Assembly (NCBI RefSeq): GCF_030269925.1 | Contig: NC_085127.1 | Location: 1,557,501-1,621,500, forward strand | Direction: 5' to 3' | Source of the DNA: Bombyx mori | Lineage: Eukaryota > Arthropoda > Insecta > Lepidoptera > Bombycidae | DNA length: 64,000 bases | Part shown: positions 38,701 through 41,573 of the stretch, piece by piece | Position numbering within the stretch: the first letter of the stretch is position 1 | How the letters are laid out: every line of letters starts with the position of its first letter | Notes under the pieces: model-generated | Told to the model about the DNA's origin: nothing | What the model saw: the letters and a program-made list of their open reading frames with translations, nothing else | The model's database searches: none | Made by a program: the position numbers and the translations under genes

Positions 38701-40132
38701 TTAGGGTCTTTATGAGGAATTTTTACATAACAATATTTACTATAATTAAATTATGAAATTTTTATTAATTTAAAGCACTGGTGATATTTAGCTGATTAAC
38801 AGTTTCTTTTTTAATATTATTTTTAGTAATAGAATAGAAACAATTCCACAATGATATAAATAATATAGTTATATATAAGGAAGGAAGGATTGATTATTTT
38901 CCATAGCTGCTATTAAAATAGATTTTTGTGTATTTATTTAAATAGAGTGGTCATTTTAATAGTTCTAAAAAAAATTCATTACAGGATAAAATGCATTTAT
39001 GCTTCATAAAACAATATAGGCATTACTGTGAACTCAACTGAATTAGGAATTTTGATAGAACCAGAATACTAATGATCGCACATTACTTTTTGAAAAAACT
39101 TATCAGAACCTTTACCATGTAGAGTGTACTGACTACATTACACTCTACTGTGGAAAGTACTGCAGTAATATCATAAATTCCAAGAGTTAAGGACAAATAA
39201 TCATAAGATGCATGAGACTACAACATGCTCCATTTTTATTTATTGCCCTAGTAGACAGCGTATGGCCCACCTGATGGTGTGCGGTTACCGTCGACCATGG
39301 ACTTCAGCAATGCCAGGAGTAGAGCCAAGCTACGGCCTACCGTTAAAGCAAGAGAAGGAACAGAAACAGAGTCTCATAAATATGAAGAGTAAAACATAGT
39401 ACATGCATGGCAACTTATACTATTAGCTTATCATTGAATCCAGGTTATTGAAATGTGAAAGAAAAATAGTCGATATGACACAATTTGATCAAGATAAATT
39501 GAAAGTAAAATAAAATTATTTTTATGCATTAATGCATTAATTTTTATGCATTTTAATACTAAATTAGATGTAATCACTATAATCAGTATAAATAAATAAA
39601 CAATATTAATAAAATTAATTCAAATGAAATATTTTATAATTCATTATAAAATTATAATAAAATTTATATTTATAATTAAATTTCTAATCTACATTAAATA
39701 ATTTTAGTTCACAGAATGTGCCATGAGTCAACCAGCATTAATACTTGATAAACTTACCTGAAATCGAGTAGCCGACGGCTGATCTTTAAACCGCGAAGGT
39801 TTCTCCACATCTCTAAAACTACTTTTCGTTAATGAACATTTAGGAGACACCAACTCTAGGTTCGCAGAATCAAGCAATTTGTTCTTCTCACACGGCTCTT
39901 TAGTATTAAAATGTAGTCCTGCCTCAACATCATCAGATCGCAAAGGACTCTCTGAGGGATACTGAATATTCCCGTTTGTTGCTGCCATAGACTTGGCTGA
40001 GCTTATCTTTCGAAATCTACCAATTATCACATCTTCTTCATCGTGTACCTGGGTGTTCAGCTTATCTGCGGGCAGGGACTTTGCTTCACCTCGAACCGGA
40101 CTCAATTCAATATCTTTCTGCGAGGAACCCAT
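2614..40132 (-). CDS. NKCC: Na-K-2Cl cotransporter (SLC12 family), exons 1-17, 3' end outside the window
   Basis: The product should be a plasma-membrane symporter moving Na+, K+ and Cl- together, used in epithelial secretion and Cl- homeostasis. Seventeen exons join in phase with GT-AG introns: 40132-39758, 25095-24986, 23229-23115, 17289-17130, 16422-16327, 15305-15136, 14179-13987, 13054-12915, 11850-11653, 8491-8384, 7781-7658, 7031-6910, 6353-6218, 5770-5671, 4832-4721, 3945-3704 and 2747-2614. They give about 878 residues; NKCC proteins are usually 1000-1200. Family hallmarks are the phospho-loop PRLDNYRN with RPTLDELH (residues ~162-200), TM1 [22 protein letters not shown]6 [19 protein letters not shown], and the C-terminal [13 protein letters not shown] and [13 protein letters not shown]. 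The ATG at 40132 is the first after an in-frame stop. NCC or KCC relatives are less likely because of the phospho-loop. A small exon between exons 1 and 2 may have been missed. Confidence 0.93.
2800..2893 (+). repeat. Short jockey-type LINE 3' tail
   Basis: The sequence TTTAAGCCCCGTGAGCTCAC ending in CTATCAGCTGAGGTAGG and poly(A) matches the tail of the remnant at 2141-2503. Confidence 0.6.
3401..3644 (+). mobile_element. Bm1-type SINE, 3' body
   Basis: It contains the shared body from ACTGGTGGTAGGACCTC through GTGAAGCAGTAATGCG and GGGTGGGGCAGCCGTTG to GAGCTCGTCTACCC and an A-rich tail. The tRNA-like head is missing. Confidence 0.85.
3704..3945 (-). CDS. NKCC: NKCC exon 16 (C-terminal domain, residues 754-834)
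   Basis: It encodes [20 protein letters not shown], then [18 protein letters not shown], both conserved in NKCCs. The acceptor is chosen at GTCCCCAG before GGTCCGGTG, which keeps the phase. The donor is GTAAGT, phase 2. Confidence 0.92.
4424..4700 (+). repeat. Unclassified interspersed repeat
   Basis: It opens with ACTAGCTGTACCCGTCCGCTTCGC, a start seen in many lepidopteran repeats, and ends near AAGACCACTGTAGATCTATA just beyond the NKCC exon 15 donor side. A 15-bp unit CTAGTGTAGGGAGCC is repeated at 4519 and 4549. No coding capacity. Confidence 0.4.
4721..4832 (-). CDS. NKCC: NKCC exon 15 (C-terminal domain, residues 716-753)
   Basis: It encodes [20 protein letters not shown], then [18 protein letters not shown], the first conserved strand-helix unit of the SLC12 cytoplasmic domain. 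The acceptor is CTTGTGCAG and the donor GTATGT, phase 0. Confidence 0.93.
4932..5155 (+). repeat. Interspersed repeat beginning CTAGCGACCCGCCCTCGC
   Basis: Its start matches a second copy at 7216 (CTAGCGACCCGTCCTCGC). It continues through AAAATCCGTTGCGTAGTTTT to GGGACAGAGAAAGC. The class is uncertain. Confidence 0.5.
5428..5536 (-). repeat. LINE 3' remnant (CGTCGCCCATGGACTTCAGC family)
   Basis: On the minus strand it reads as the end of the same 3' sequence found at 59535-59802: GGTAGGCAGCGGCTTGGCTC, then a GAAGTCCATGG block, then the CATCAGGTGGGCCGT block. Confidence 0.6.
5625..5668. repeat. 12-bp G-rich tandem repeat next to NKCC exon 14
   Basis: Three and a half units of GGGAGGGCTGGT run into the splice donor of exon 14 at 5670. 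The G-rich strand is the plus strand, antisense to the gene. Confidence 0.8.
5671..5770 (-). CDS. NKCC: NKCC exon 14 (start of C-terminal domain, residues 683-716)
   Basis: It encodes [20 protein letters not shown] followed by [13 protein letters not shown]. The +4/+5 positions of the donor GTAACC are weak, and a 12-bp G-rich tandem repeat abuts it in the intron. Confidence 0.92.
5893..6106 (-). mobile_element. Bm1-type SINE with internal deletion
   Basis: Reverse-complement Bm1 body. About 20-25 bp between CTGCCCCACCCTTC and ACGGCAGAAATAGG is missing compared with other copies. Confidence 0.75.
6218..6353 (-). CDS. NKCC: NKCC exon 13 (TM11-TM12, residues 638-682)
   Basis: It encodes [20 protein letters not shown] and then a second hydrophobic stretch ending LLVSYRKP. 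This closes the membrane core. The donor is GTGAGC, phase 1. Confidence 0.94.
6405..6530 (-). repeat. LINE 3' remnant
   Basis: It contains GGTTACCGTCGCCCATGGAC and AATGCCAGGAGCAGAGCC, the same family as 5428-5536. Confidence 0.6.
6533..6657 (-). mobile_element. Truncated Bm1-type SINE
   Basis: The 3' half only, from the poly(T) at 6536 through GGGTGGACGAGCTCACAGCC to GATATAAGTTCTAAG. Confidence 0.75.
6670..6840 (-). repeat. LINE RT C-terminal remnant
   Basis: Minus-strand reading gives fragments of a RT C-terminus with a [14 protein letters not shown] block, also present at 23960-24225 and 59535-59802. Confidence 0.6.
6885..6899. repeat. Poly(G) run close to the NKCC exon 12 donor
   Basis: About 13 consecutive G residues on the plus strand (C on the mRNA strand), ending about 10 bp from the donor GTGAGT. 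Confidence 0.8.
6910..7031 (-). CDS. NKCC: NKCC exon 12 (TM10, residues 597-637)
   Basis: It encodes [20 protein letters not shown], then [20 protein letters not shown], an SLC12 signature. A C-rich homopolymer on the sense strand begins about 12 bp into the following intron. Phase 0 donor. Confidence 0.95.
7216..7490 (+). repeat. Interspersed repeat, second copy of the CTAGCGACCC family
   Basis: It starts CTAGCGACCCGTCCTCGC, has a GC-rich centre with CGAGGCGAAGCTAG, then GGTCCAGCAGTTCCAGAGAT and AACAAAGAGACAGACCG. No ORF. Confidence 0.5.
7658..7781 (-). CDS. NKCC: NKCC exon 11 (residues 556-596)
   Basis: It encodes [20 protein letters not shown], then [20 protein letters not shown], covering the TM8-TM9 turn and TM9. 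The donor is GTGAGT, phase 1. Confidence 0.94.
8384..8491 (-). CDS. NKCC: NKCC exon 10 (TM8, residues 520-555)
   Basis: It encodes [20 protein letters not shown] followed by [11 protein letters not shown], a block highly conserved across NKCC/NCC. The acceptor is GTCCCCAG and the donor GTAAGT, phase 0. Confidence 0.95.
8560..8850 (+). mobile_element. RTE-like LINE 3' remnant
   Basis: The plus-strand translation contains [20 protein letters not shown] and [20 protein letters not shown], then ADRR and a stop, followed by CADPT. This is the C-terminal tail typical of RTE/BovB-group ORFs. It is broken by stops. It lies about 70 bp upstream of NKCC exon 10. Confidence 0.7.
9022..10745 (+). mobile_element. 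5'-truncated jockey-clade LINE with target-site duplication
   Basis: The 10-bp sequence ACTATTGGCA occurs at 9022-9031 and again at 10736-10745, right after a poly(A) tract of about 24 bases. The element body is about 9032-10735. It carries the C-terminal part of an ORF2 and a 3'UTR. The 5' truncation with poly(A) and a short duplication is classic target-primed reverse transcription. It lies in an NKCC intron in antisense orientation. Confidence 0.88.
9032..10483 (+). CDS. Jockey-type reverse transcriptase, C-terminal ~480 residues of ORF2
   Basis: The frame is open without stops from the 5' truncation point to TAA at 10481-10483. RT blocks in order are [20 protein letters not shown] near residue 50, [20 protein letters not shown] near 125, [20 protein letters not shown] near 180 and the catalytic FADDTTVYY near 210. 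An accessory C-terminal domain with [13 protein letters not shown] follows. The endonuclease domain and the true start are missing because of truncation, so it cannot retrotranspose autonomously. The intact frame implies a recent insertion. Jockey clade is inferred from motif spelling and the poly(A) tail. Confidence 0.88.
   Translation, partial: PVQLIVMLASIFNAAMANCIFPAVWKEADVIGIHKPGKPKNHPTSYRPISLLMSLGKLYERLLYKRLRDFVSSKGILIDEQFGFRTNHSCVQQVHRLTEHILVGLNRPKPLYTGALFFDVAKAFDKVWHNGLIFKLFNMGVPDSLVLIIRDFLSNRSFRYRVEGTRSSPRPLTAGVPQGSVLSPLLFSLFVNDIPRSPPTHLALFADDTTVYYSSRNKSLIAKKLQSAALALGQWFRKWRIDINPAKSTAVLFQRGSSTRISSRIRRRNLTPPITLFRQPIPWARKVKYLGVTLDASMTFRPHIKSVRDRAAFILGRLYPMICKRSKMSLRNKVTLYKTCIRPVMTYASVVFAHAARTHIDTLQSLQSRFCRLAVGAPWFVRNVDLHDDLGLESIRKYMKSASERYFDKAMRHDNRLIVAAADYSPNPDHAGASHRRRPRHVLTDPSDPITFALDAFSSNTRGRLRDPGNRTRRTRQRGRRAT
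11432..11465 (+). promoter_or_regulatory. Candidate core promoter (TATA box plus TCAGT initiator)
   Basis: TATAAAA starts at 11432 and the arthropod initiator TCAGT is at 11461-11465, putting the TATA box at -31 relative to the A at 11463. This spacing is optimal. It points on the plus strand towards NKCC exon 9, antisense to it. It may belong to an LTR-like element rather than the host gene. Confidence 0.45.
11653..11850 (-). CDS. NKCC: NKCC exon 9 (TM7 and large extracellular loop, residues 454-519)
   Basis: It begins [20 protein letters not shown], continues through TM7 and ends in a Cys-containing loop ([16 protein letters not shown]). The N-H-N-G-T sequon in this loop is a plausible N-glycosylation site. 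Phase 0 at both ends. Confidence 0.94.
11890..12124 (-). mobile_element. Bm1-type SINE body
   Basis: Near-complete reverse-complement body from CACAGCCCACCTGGTGTTAA to GAGGTCCTACCACCAG. It begins 40 bp upstream of the NKCC exon 9 acceptor. Confidence 0.85.
12257..12362 (+). repeat. LINE 3' remnant
   Basis: It contains TAGGCAGCGACTTGGCCCTG and ACTGAAGTCCATGG, ending in GCTCATCTGCCTACAAGGG, the same family as 59535-59802. Confidence 0.6.
12459..12489. promoter_or_regulatory. Two CACGTG E-boxes in a tandem 18-bp repeat
   Basis: The 15-bp sequence GAGTCACACGTGAGA occurs twice, placing perfect CACGTG palindromes at 12463 and 12481. It lies in an NKCC intron. Function is not shown; CACGTG is the site for bHLH factors of the Myc/CLOCK type. 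Confidence 0.35.
12915..13054 (-). CDS. NKCC: NKCC exon 8 (TM6, residues 407-453)
   Basis: It encodes the most diagnostic SLC12 motif, [19 protein letters not shown], preceded by [22 protein letters not shown]6 contributes to ion coordination in this family. The donor is GTATGA, phase 0. Confidence 0.95.
13855..13975 (-). repeat. RTE-like LINE remnant
   Basis: TTCCTCACTGCTGAGGGCCG is shared with fragments at 16490 and 35355. It lies next to the NKCC exon 7 donor. Confidence 0.4.
13987..14179 (-). CDS. NKCC: NKCC exon 7 (TM4-TM5, residues 343-406)
   Basis: It encodes two hydrophobic stretches ([20 protein letters not shown] and [20 protein letters not shown]) followed by an extracellular turn [16 protein letters not shown]. 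The acceptor is TTTTCCAG and the donor GTGAGT, phase 1. Confidence 0.92.
14200..14470 (+). repeat. Unclassified repeat with GTCGGTCTACCGAGCAA
   Basis: Similar sequence around GTCGGTCTACCGAGCAA recurs at 4171 and 46070, so this is an interspersed family. The stretch GAACGAAGTTCCTTAT at 14425-14440 has a perfect inverted copy at 14902-14917. Confidence 0.4.
14546..14630 (+). mobile_element. Truncated Bm1-type SINE, 3' end
   Basis: The last ~75 bp of the body (ATGTCTATGGGCTCCAGTAA onward) plus an A-rich tail. Confidence 0.75.
15136..15305 (-). CDS. NKCC: NKCC exon 6 (TM3, residues 286-342)
   Basis: It encodes [20 protein letters not shown], then [20 protein letters not shown], matching the SLC12 core. 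The donor is GTAAGT after TGG, phase 0. Confidence 0.93.
15412..15608 (+). mobile_element. Bm1-type SINE with internal deletion
   Basis: The body runs from GGTAGGACCTCTTCTGAGTC to GGGGCAACCGTTGTAACTAT, then an AATA-rich patch replaces the middle before CAGGTGGGCTGTGAGCTCG and a poly(A) tail. Confidence 0.8.
15895..16290. repeat. Unclassified interspersed repeat, copy 1
   Basis: Related to 40670-41285. Both contain a GACATTAATCAACTGG / GACTTTAATTAATTGG block, runs of GATGAAAT-type units, a CTTTCACAGATATTAAACGG block and end at ACTTCACTCCTCGCGTTCC. The termini and class are unknown. Confidence 0.55.
16327..16422 (-). CDS. NKCC: NKCC exon 5 (TM2, residues 254-285)
   Basis: It encodes [20 protein letters not shown] and then [12 protein letters not shown], the second transmembrane segment. 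Phase 1 at both ends. A Bm1 SINE begins 106 bp upstream in the preceding intron. Confidence 0.92.
16527..16774 (+). mobile_element. Bm1-type SINE body
   Basis: Complete 3' body from TACTGGTGGTAGGACCTC to ATCTAAGCAATAAAA with an A-rich tail, in the intron between NKCC exons 4 and 5. Confidence 0.9.
16975..17079 (+). mobile_element. Helitron 3' end fragment
   Basis: About 100 bp similar to 28890-29020: GGCGAAATCTTTGATTATAG, TCTTTGACAATAGAA, then ACTAG followed by T at 17080. The terminal hairpin seen in the other copy is lost here. It ends 51 bp from the NKCC exon 4 donor. Confidence 0.6.
17130..17289 (-). CDS. NKCC: NKCC exon 4 (TM1, residues 201-253)
   Basis: It encodes [20 protein letters not shown] and then [15 protein letters not shown], the family's first transmembrane segment. 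The acceptor is GTTCCCAG; the donor GTTCGT is weak, phase 1. The exon is hemmed in by mobile DNA: a Helitron 3' end 51 bp past the donor and a mariner starting within about 65 bp of the acceptor. Confidence 0.93.
17353..18389 (+). pseudogene. Mariner transposase (DD37D, maT/mori type), disrupted
   Basis: Translation from 17364 gives an N-terminal HTH region ([12 protein letters not shown]..., with [13 protein letters not shown]) and the catalytic blocks [19 protein letters not shown] and [16 protein letters not shown]. Counting from the second Asp to the Asp in PLDY gives 37 intervening residues, the maT/mori signature. Lesions are a 1-nt frameshift between the ATG at 17353 and codon ~4, an in-frame TAA at 18069, a TAA about 18276, and a TGA near 18340. 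The FTDE position reads FTDK. It is therefore inactive. It inserted close upstream of NKCC exon 4. Confidence 0.88.
18493..18520 (+). repeat. Mariner right terminal inverted repeat
   Basis: Reverse-complement reads TACTTAGTCTGGCCATAAAT followed by ACTGTTAC, a typical mariner-type terminus, with TA at the edge. A matching left terminus is not recognisable at about 17300-17350, so the 5' end is lost or badly degraded. Confidence 0.55.
18796..18952 (+). mobile_element. Truncated, diverged Bm1-type SINE
   Basis: AGGGTGGGGCAG, ATGTCTATGGGCTCCGATAA and GTGAGCTCGTTCAACC with an A-rich tail. Confidence 0.65.
18953..19470. other. Intronic stretch with no recognised feature
   Basis: Between two repeats in the large intron between NKCC exons 3 and 4. 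No ORF of note, no exon-like coding match and no repeat family I recognise. Confidence 0.5.
19475..19770 (-). mobile_element. RTE-like LINE 3' remnant
   Basis: Minus-strand translation gives [20 protein letters not shown], then [13 protein letters not shown], broken by stops, the C-terminus of RTE-group ORFs. Confidence 0.65.
20150..20565 (-). mobile_element. Near full-length Bm1-type SINE with tRNA-like head
   Basis: On the minus strand the head reads TCGTGGCCTAAAGGATAAGA (A-box-like) and GTGTTCGAATCCCAG (B-box-like), followed by a linker (GTGAACA...TTCCACGGTG) and the standard body. Confidence 0.85.
20566..21175. other. Intronic stretch with no recognised feature
   Basis: AT-rich sequence inside the intron between NKCC exons 3 and 4; no exon or known repeat recognised. 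Confidence 0.45.
21180..21375 (+). repeat. LINE-derived repeat ([12 protein letters not shown] family)
   Basis: The translation contains [21 protein letters not shown] diverged copy on the minus strand at 59803-59990 reads [20 protein letters not shown]. The parent is probably an RTE-like LINE 3' end. Confidence 0.6.
21832..22012 (+). mobile_element. Jockey-type LINE 3' remnant
   Basis: GGATCTTCTCAGTGAGTCGC, TTCCGATCCGATAGTAGATT and a poly(A) end, as in the jockey 3'UTR at about 10500. Confidence 0.65.
22013..23114. other. Intron between NKCC exons 3 and 4, mostly unassigned
   Basis: A degraded Bm1 fragment may lie at 22540-22620. The GC-richer interval 22180-22340 matches no exon I recognise. 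Confidence 0.4.
23115..23229 (-). CDS. NKCC: NKCC exon 3 (phospho-regulatory loop, residues 162-200)
   Basis: It encodes [15 protein letters not shown] and HRPTLDELH. This is the conserved NKCC loop in which SPAK/OSR1-type kinases phosphorylate threonines, and the Thr of HFT aligns with the regulatory Thr of vertebrate NKCC1. The acceptor is TCTTGCAG and the donor GTAAGG, phase 0. Confidence 0.9.
23512..23853 (-). mobile_element. Bm1-type SINE, long copy without tRNA head
   Basis: The body from GAGCTCACAGCCCACTTGAT through GGCAGGGTGG to the linker CACCGTGGAAGTCAATCGTG and GAACATCTGTTAAG. Confidence 0.8.
23960..24225 (-). mobile_element. LINE RT C-terminal remnant
   Basis: The minus-strand reading contains [20 protein letters not shown], then YDMSFFKGG. 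This is the extreme C-terminus of an RT ORF, also at 31630-31840 and 59535-59802. Confidence 0.7.
24358..24460 (+). mobile_element. Bm1 tRNA-like head fragment
   Basis: GTCGTGGCTAAAAGGATAAA and GCGGTGTTGAAATCCTAC resemble the A/B-box head of the Bm1 copies at 20150 and 43007. Confidence 0.5.
24748..24893 (-). mobile_element. Truncated Bm1-type SINE
   Basis: Poly(T), then GTGGACGAGCTCACAGCCCA and ATAGACATCTACAAAGTAAA; the 5' part is missing. It lies 90 bp downstream of NKCC exon 2. Confidence 0.8.
24986..25095 (-). CDS. NKCC: NKCC exon 2 (acidic linker, residues 126-162)
   Basis: The acceptor TTCACAG precedes ATGGGATAC, and the donor is GTATGT, phase 2. It encodes an Asp/Glu-rich stretch ending in KYGKSF, just before the phospho-regulatory loop. 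Because it begins with ATG it could also be the first coding codon of a shorter isoform. Confidence 0.78.
25305..25605 (-). repeat. tRNA-derived repeat (candidate SINE)
   Basis: The minus strand contains GGGTCGTGGGTTCGATTCCC, a perfect B-box/T-arm, but no cloverleaf can be folded around it. An AT-rich tail with GGGACCGGATGACTGTGTTT follows. Confidence 0.45.
25764..25897. repeat. 67-bp tandem duplication
   Basis: Two copies (25764-25830, 25831-25897) starting GAAATAAATAC, with a poly(T) of 12-13, and ending CGAGAATAATAATATTAAT. The copies are essentially identical, so the duplication is young. The second copy runs into Helitron-like sequence. Confidence 0.9.
25898..26037 (+). mobile_element. 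Helitron remnant, 5' region
   Basis: It is similar to 26850-26998 (ACGTGAAGCAAAAACTTTGT, AATATAGAGAAG, ATGCATAAAA). Sequence at 26686-26827 looks like the continuation of the same remnant, interrupted by the MITE. Confidence 0.65.
26038..26685. mobile_element. MITE with TAA target duplication, nested in the Helitron remnant
   Basis: The terminal inverted repeats are GGGTCGATTCGACCAAAC at 26038 and its near-exact complement ending 26685 (one mismatch, GGGTGG...). TAA flanks both ends. The interior, about 650 bp, has no transposase. A three-base TAA duplication fits PIF/Harbinger-type elements. Confidence 0.65.
26831..29020 (+). mobile_element. Non-autonomous Helitron carrying a DDE transposase gene
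   Basis: The 5' end TCTATATATTAATACG follows an A. The 3' end is CTAG followed by T at 29021. A perfect 8-bp hairpin (TAGTCGAA / TTCGACTA, 28989-29005) lies 11 bases before CTAG. These are the standard Helitron features: insertion between A and T, 5'-TC, 3' hairpin plus CTRR. No Rep/helicase is present. The interior 27010-28860 is foreign to other copies and contains a transposase gene on the minus strand. Confidence 0.72.
27175..28724 (-). CDS. IS630/Tc1-like DDE transposase with 81-residue D-to-E spacing, two exons
   Basis: Exon 2 (28409-27175) is an intact frame of about 411 residues. It holds an HTH-like N-terminus (MSEKTVSRI), a second winged-helix-like region ([15 protein letters not shown]), and catalytic motifs FLDEIYIHA (Asp140 counted from the GTG codon at 28422), [10 protein letters not shown] (Asp230) and [11 protein letters not shown] (Glu312). 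Eighty-one residues separate the second Asp from the Glu; Tc1/mariner has 34-41. The tail is Asp/Ser-rich. A probable first exon, 28724-28602, encodes [20 protein letters not shown] and joins through a 192-bp GT-AG intron (28601-28410) to read MTG|MSEKT, but needs one frameshift near 28620. The long-spacing type resembles families reported as DD82E; I cannot confirm membership. Confidence 0.85.
29080..29430. other. No recognised feature
   Basis: AT-rich intronic sequence between the Helitron and a SINE; nothing supported. Confidence 0.4.
29432..29680 (+). mobile_element. Diverged Bm1-type SINE body
   Basis: GTGAGTCCGCATGGGTAGGA, GTGAAGCAGTAATGCGTTCC and GCTCGTCCACCTATCTAAGC with an A-rich tail. 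Confidence 0.8.
29898..30012 (+). repeat. LINE 3' remnant
   Basis: GATTTGGCTGCGCCTCTGGC, GAAATCCAT and AAATCATCAGG blocks of the 59535-59802 family. Confidence 0.5.
30013..31620. other. Intron between NKCC exons 1 and 2, mostly unassigned
   Basis: Only a weak RTE-like fragment at about 30285-30445 (minus strand). Short frames here show no family features. Confidence 0.4.
31630..31845 (+). mobile_element. LINE RT C-terminal remnant with poly(A)
   Basis: [20 protein letters not shown] plus the 3' sequence GGTAGGCAGCGGCTTGGCTC...GGTGGGCCGTATGCTCGTC and an A-rich end. Confidence 0.7.
31890..32050 (+). repeat. Interspersed repeat (CACTACTAGACATAGGCCTC)
   Basis: A variant of the sequence TCCACTGCTGAACATAGGCC at 59808. 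The parent LINE or SINE is not identified. Confidence 0.45.
32805..33000 (-). mobile_element. Highly diverged Bm1-type SINE
   Basis: Only patches survive: GTGGAACGCATTAGCGCTTC, GGCAAATTAGGCAGAATGGG and TACCTATCCACGCC. Confidence 0.5.
33152..33313 (+). pseudogene. LINE reverse-transcriptase C-terminal remnant
   Basis: Reads [20 protein letters not shown], then [20 protein letters not shown] and [12 protein letters not shown] before a stop. This matches the C-terminal tail style of LINE RTs (NKIP...FK...L..KAYY...DY). Upstream sequence is not recoverable. Confidence 0.6.
33320..34685. other. Intronic stretch, unassigned
   Basis: AT-rich, with no exon-like match. The interval 33360-33450 contains GTGACGTCATCTGGCCA, which includes a CRE-like TGACGTCA. 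Confidence 0.35.
34690..34735 (+). repeat. (CTTTGA)n LINE tail
   Basis: AATAAAATTCTTTGACTTTG and further CTTTGA-type units, a short-tandem-repeat 3' end typical of non-poly(A) LINEs. Confidence 0.5.
35345..35790 (-). mobile_element. RTE-like LINE ORF remnant
   Basis: Minus-strand frames give [20 protein letters not shown], then [20 protein letters not shown] and [12 protein letters not shown], split over two frames. This is the connection-like C-terminus of RTE-group ORFs. Confidence 0.65.
36565..36710 (-). mobile_element. Jockey-type LINE 3' remnant
   Basis: The reverse complement contains CTCACCGGATCTTCTCAGTG, GGTCGCG and GGCCAGTGTTAGCAAACTCC. Confidence 0.6.
36720..37384. other. Intronic stretch, nothing recognised
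   Basis: No exon, repeat family or convincing ORF. Confidence 0.4.
37385..37634 (-). mobile_element. Bm1-type SINE body
   Basis: Complete body; a 6-bp insertion duplicates CTGGGCTGGTGTTAAG relative to other copies. Confidence 0.85.
37640..39230. other. Intronic stretch, nothing recognised
   Basis: A 171-codon plus-strand frame at 37761-38276 has low-complexity composition, no recognisable motif and no conserved family features, so it is not called. Confidence 0.4.
39235..39352 (-). repeat. LINE 3' remnant
   Basis: GGCCCACCTGATGGTGTGCG and CCATGGACTTCAGCAATGCC of the 59535-59802 family. Confidence 0.6.
39758..40132 (-). CDS. NKCC: NKCC exon 1 (N-terminal cytoplasmic tail, residues 1-125)
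   Basis: The start ATG has a good context (AAAATGG). The exon ends in TTTCAG with donor GTAAGT, phase 0, and the last residues are TRFQ. The segment is hydrophilic and low in homology, as NKCC N-termini are. RFQ at the exon end resembles the first three residues of an RFxV/I SPAK/OSR1-kinase docking motif. An in-frame stop lies 36 bp upstream of the ATG. Confidence 0.8.
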
Positions 40133-41458
40133 TTTCACGATCTTATATTTTATTTCTTGCAGATTTTAAACACATAACTATTTAATTTTGAAAAAAAAAA
40201 CTAGTCCGAAAAAATTTAACAGATATTCAAAATATTTACAGATGTTTTACATGTTAAATAAGTAGAGGTTTCCTTTAATATTTATAAAAATGTAGTTAAT
40301 AAAATTCAAATAGAGCGCGCGTCTGCTGCCACGGTAACCTAGTGATTGACAAAGAGTAAGTACGGTACTAGGTATAAAACATGTTTAAAAACACTACGGT
40401 ACATGACATATTGTGATTGACATGCGGACATGACGTTTAACAGCACACAATCAGACTTGTAGAGGTAGGAAAATTGCCTTATTCCAACAACGCATATAAC
40501 GAGCTATGAAAATTAGTTCTTATTAAATTTCGTATTTGTGGATTTTCCCGTTTTGTAATAAACACGTTAAAAAATCAATCGATATACATATTCGGTGCTC
40601 TAATGTTTTGATTTTATAAGCTGCCTGATATTCTTTCCCAAGTTTTACAATATTTTTTTACCATTTTAAGGCCTGGTAATTAAACCTTTAAGCGGTTTAT
40701 GTCTCTAAAGTTTTATTTTATTCTTTTATTCTGAAGATATGGAAAATGATATGAATTGAAATGAGATGAAATTAATTAATTTGAGACTTTAATTAATTGG
40801 GATGAAATGAAATGAAGCGAGATGAAATAAAATTTTAGTATAATGGTAATATTTACTGAATCTTTTTCAGGGGGCTTGTGGTGAATGGTTTTTTCACACA
40901 CAGACTAGCAACGGGAGACATCCCTAAGAAAAAAGACAGGCTGTCAGATTGAGGGATAAAATGTCATGATACAAAATTGTGTTTTACGTTTTTAAAAGGC
41001 TCAAAGATAAAAAACCAATTGATTGTTAATTTATACGATTTTAAGGTACGTGTGGAATAAATAAGTGCTTCCTATACTGCAGTTTGAGTTCAATCCACAA
41101 CGACGACAGTTGACAACATATTTCCTAAAGGCTTAATAGAAAAATCCGACTTTCACAGATGCTAAACAGTTAATAAATCACAGTTATTTATTAAATATTT
41201 AAACCTGAGAAAATACTAAATTAACAAATTAAAATAATTCACAAAACTTCACTGCTCGCGTTCCGGCCGAAGGGTTCCGAGTTTCGTAGACTATGCGGTA
41301 CGCTTTTCCCACAAAGAATTTACGGCTCATAGATTTTACGCAACTGTCAAATGTCAATTGTTGTCAATGTCATTGTCAGTTTTGCTAATTGGCGAAGTGG
41401 AGTGTGCGGTATTTTATGTGCAAAATTAATTATTAATTTGAAAACGTATTAAAACATA
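40133..41458. promoter_or_regulatory. Shared 5' interval of the divergent NKCC and arrestin-domain genes
   Basis: The start codons of the two genes point away from each other and lie 1.33 kb apart, so both promoters should be here unless 5'UTR exons lie elsewhere. About half of the interval (40670-41285) is an interspersed repeat. Immediately before the arrestin ATG lie three TGTCAAT-type motifs (about 41345-41375). No TATA box is obvious for either gene. Confidence 0.5.
40670..41285. repeat. Unclassified interspersed repeat, copy 2
   Basis: Related to 15895-16290, ending ACTTCACTGCTCGCGTTCC. This copy has about 200 bp more in its middle. Confidence 0.55.
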
Positions 41459-41573
41459 ATGGGTTTCAGTGATGGACGTATAATTTTAAATAGTGAAAAT
41501 GGTGTTTATTACCCTGGTCAGAGGCTTTGCGGCCGATTGGAATTTGATCAGGAAACTGTTAAAACATTCCGCG
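41459..41573 (+). CDS. Arrestin-domain gene exon 1 (residues 1-38)
   Basis: MGFSDGRIILNSENGVYYPG then QRLCGRLEFDQETVKTFR, the first arrestin strands. The donor is GTAAGA, phase 1. Confidence 0.88.
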
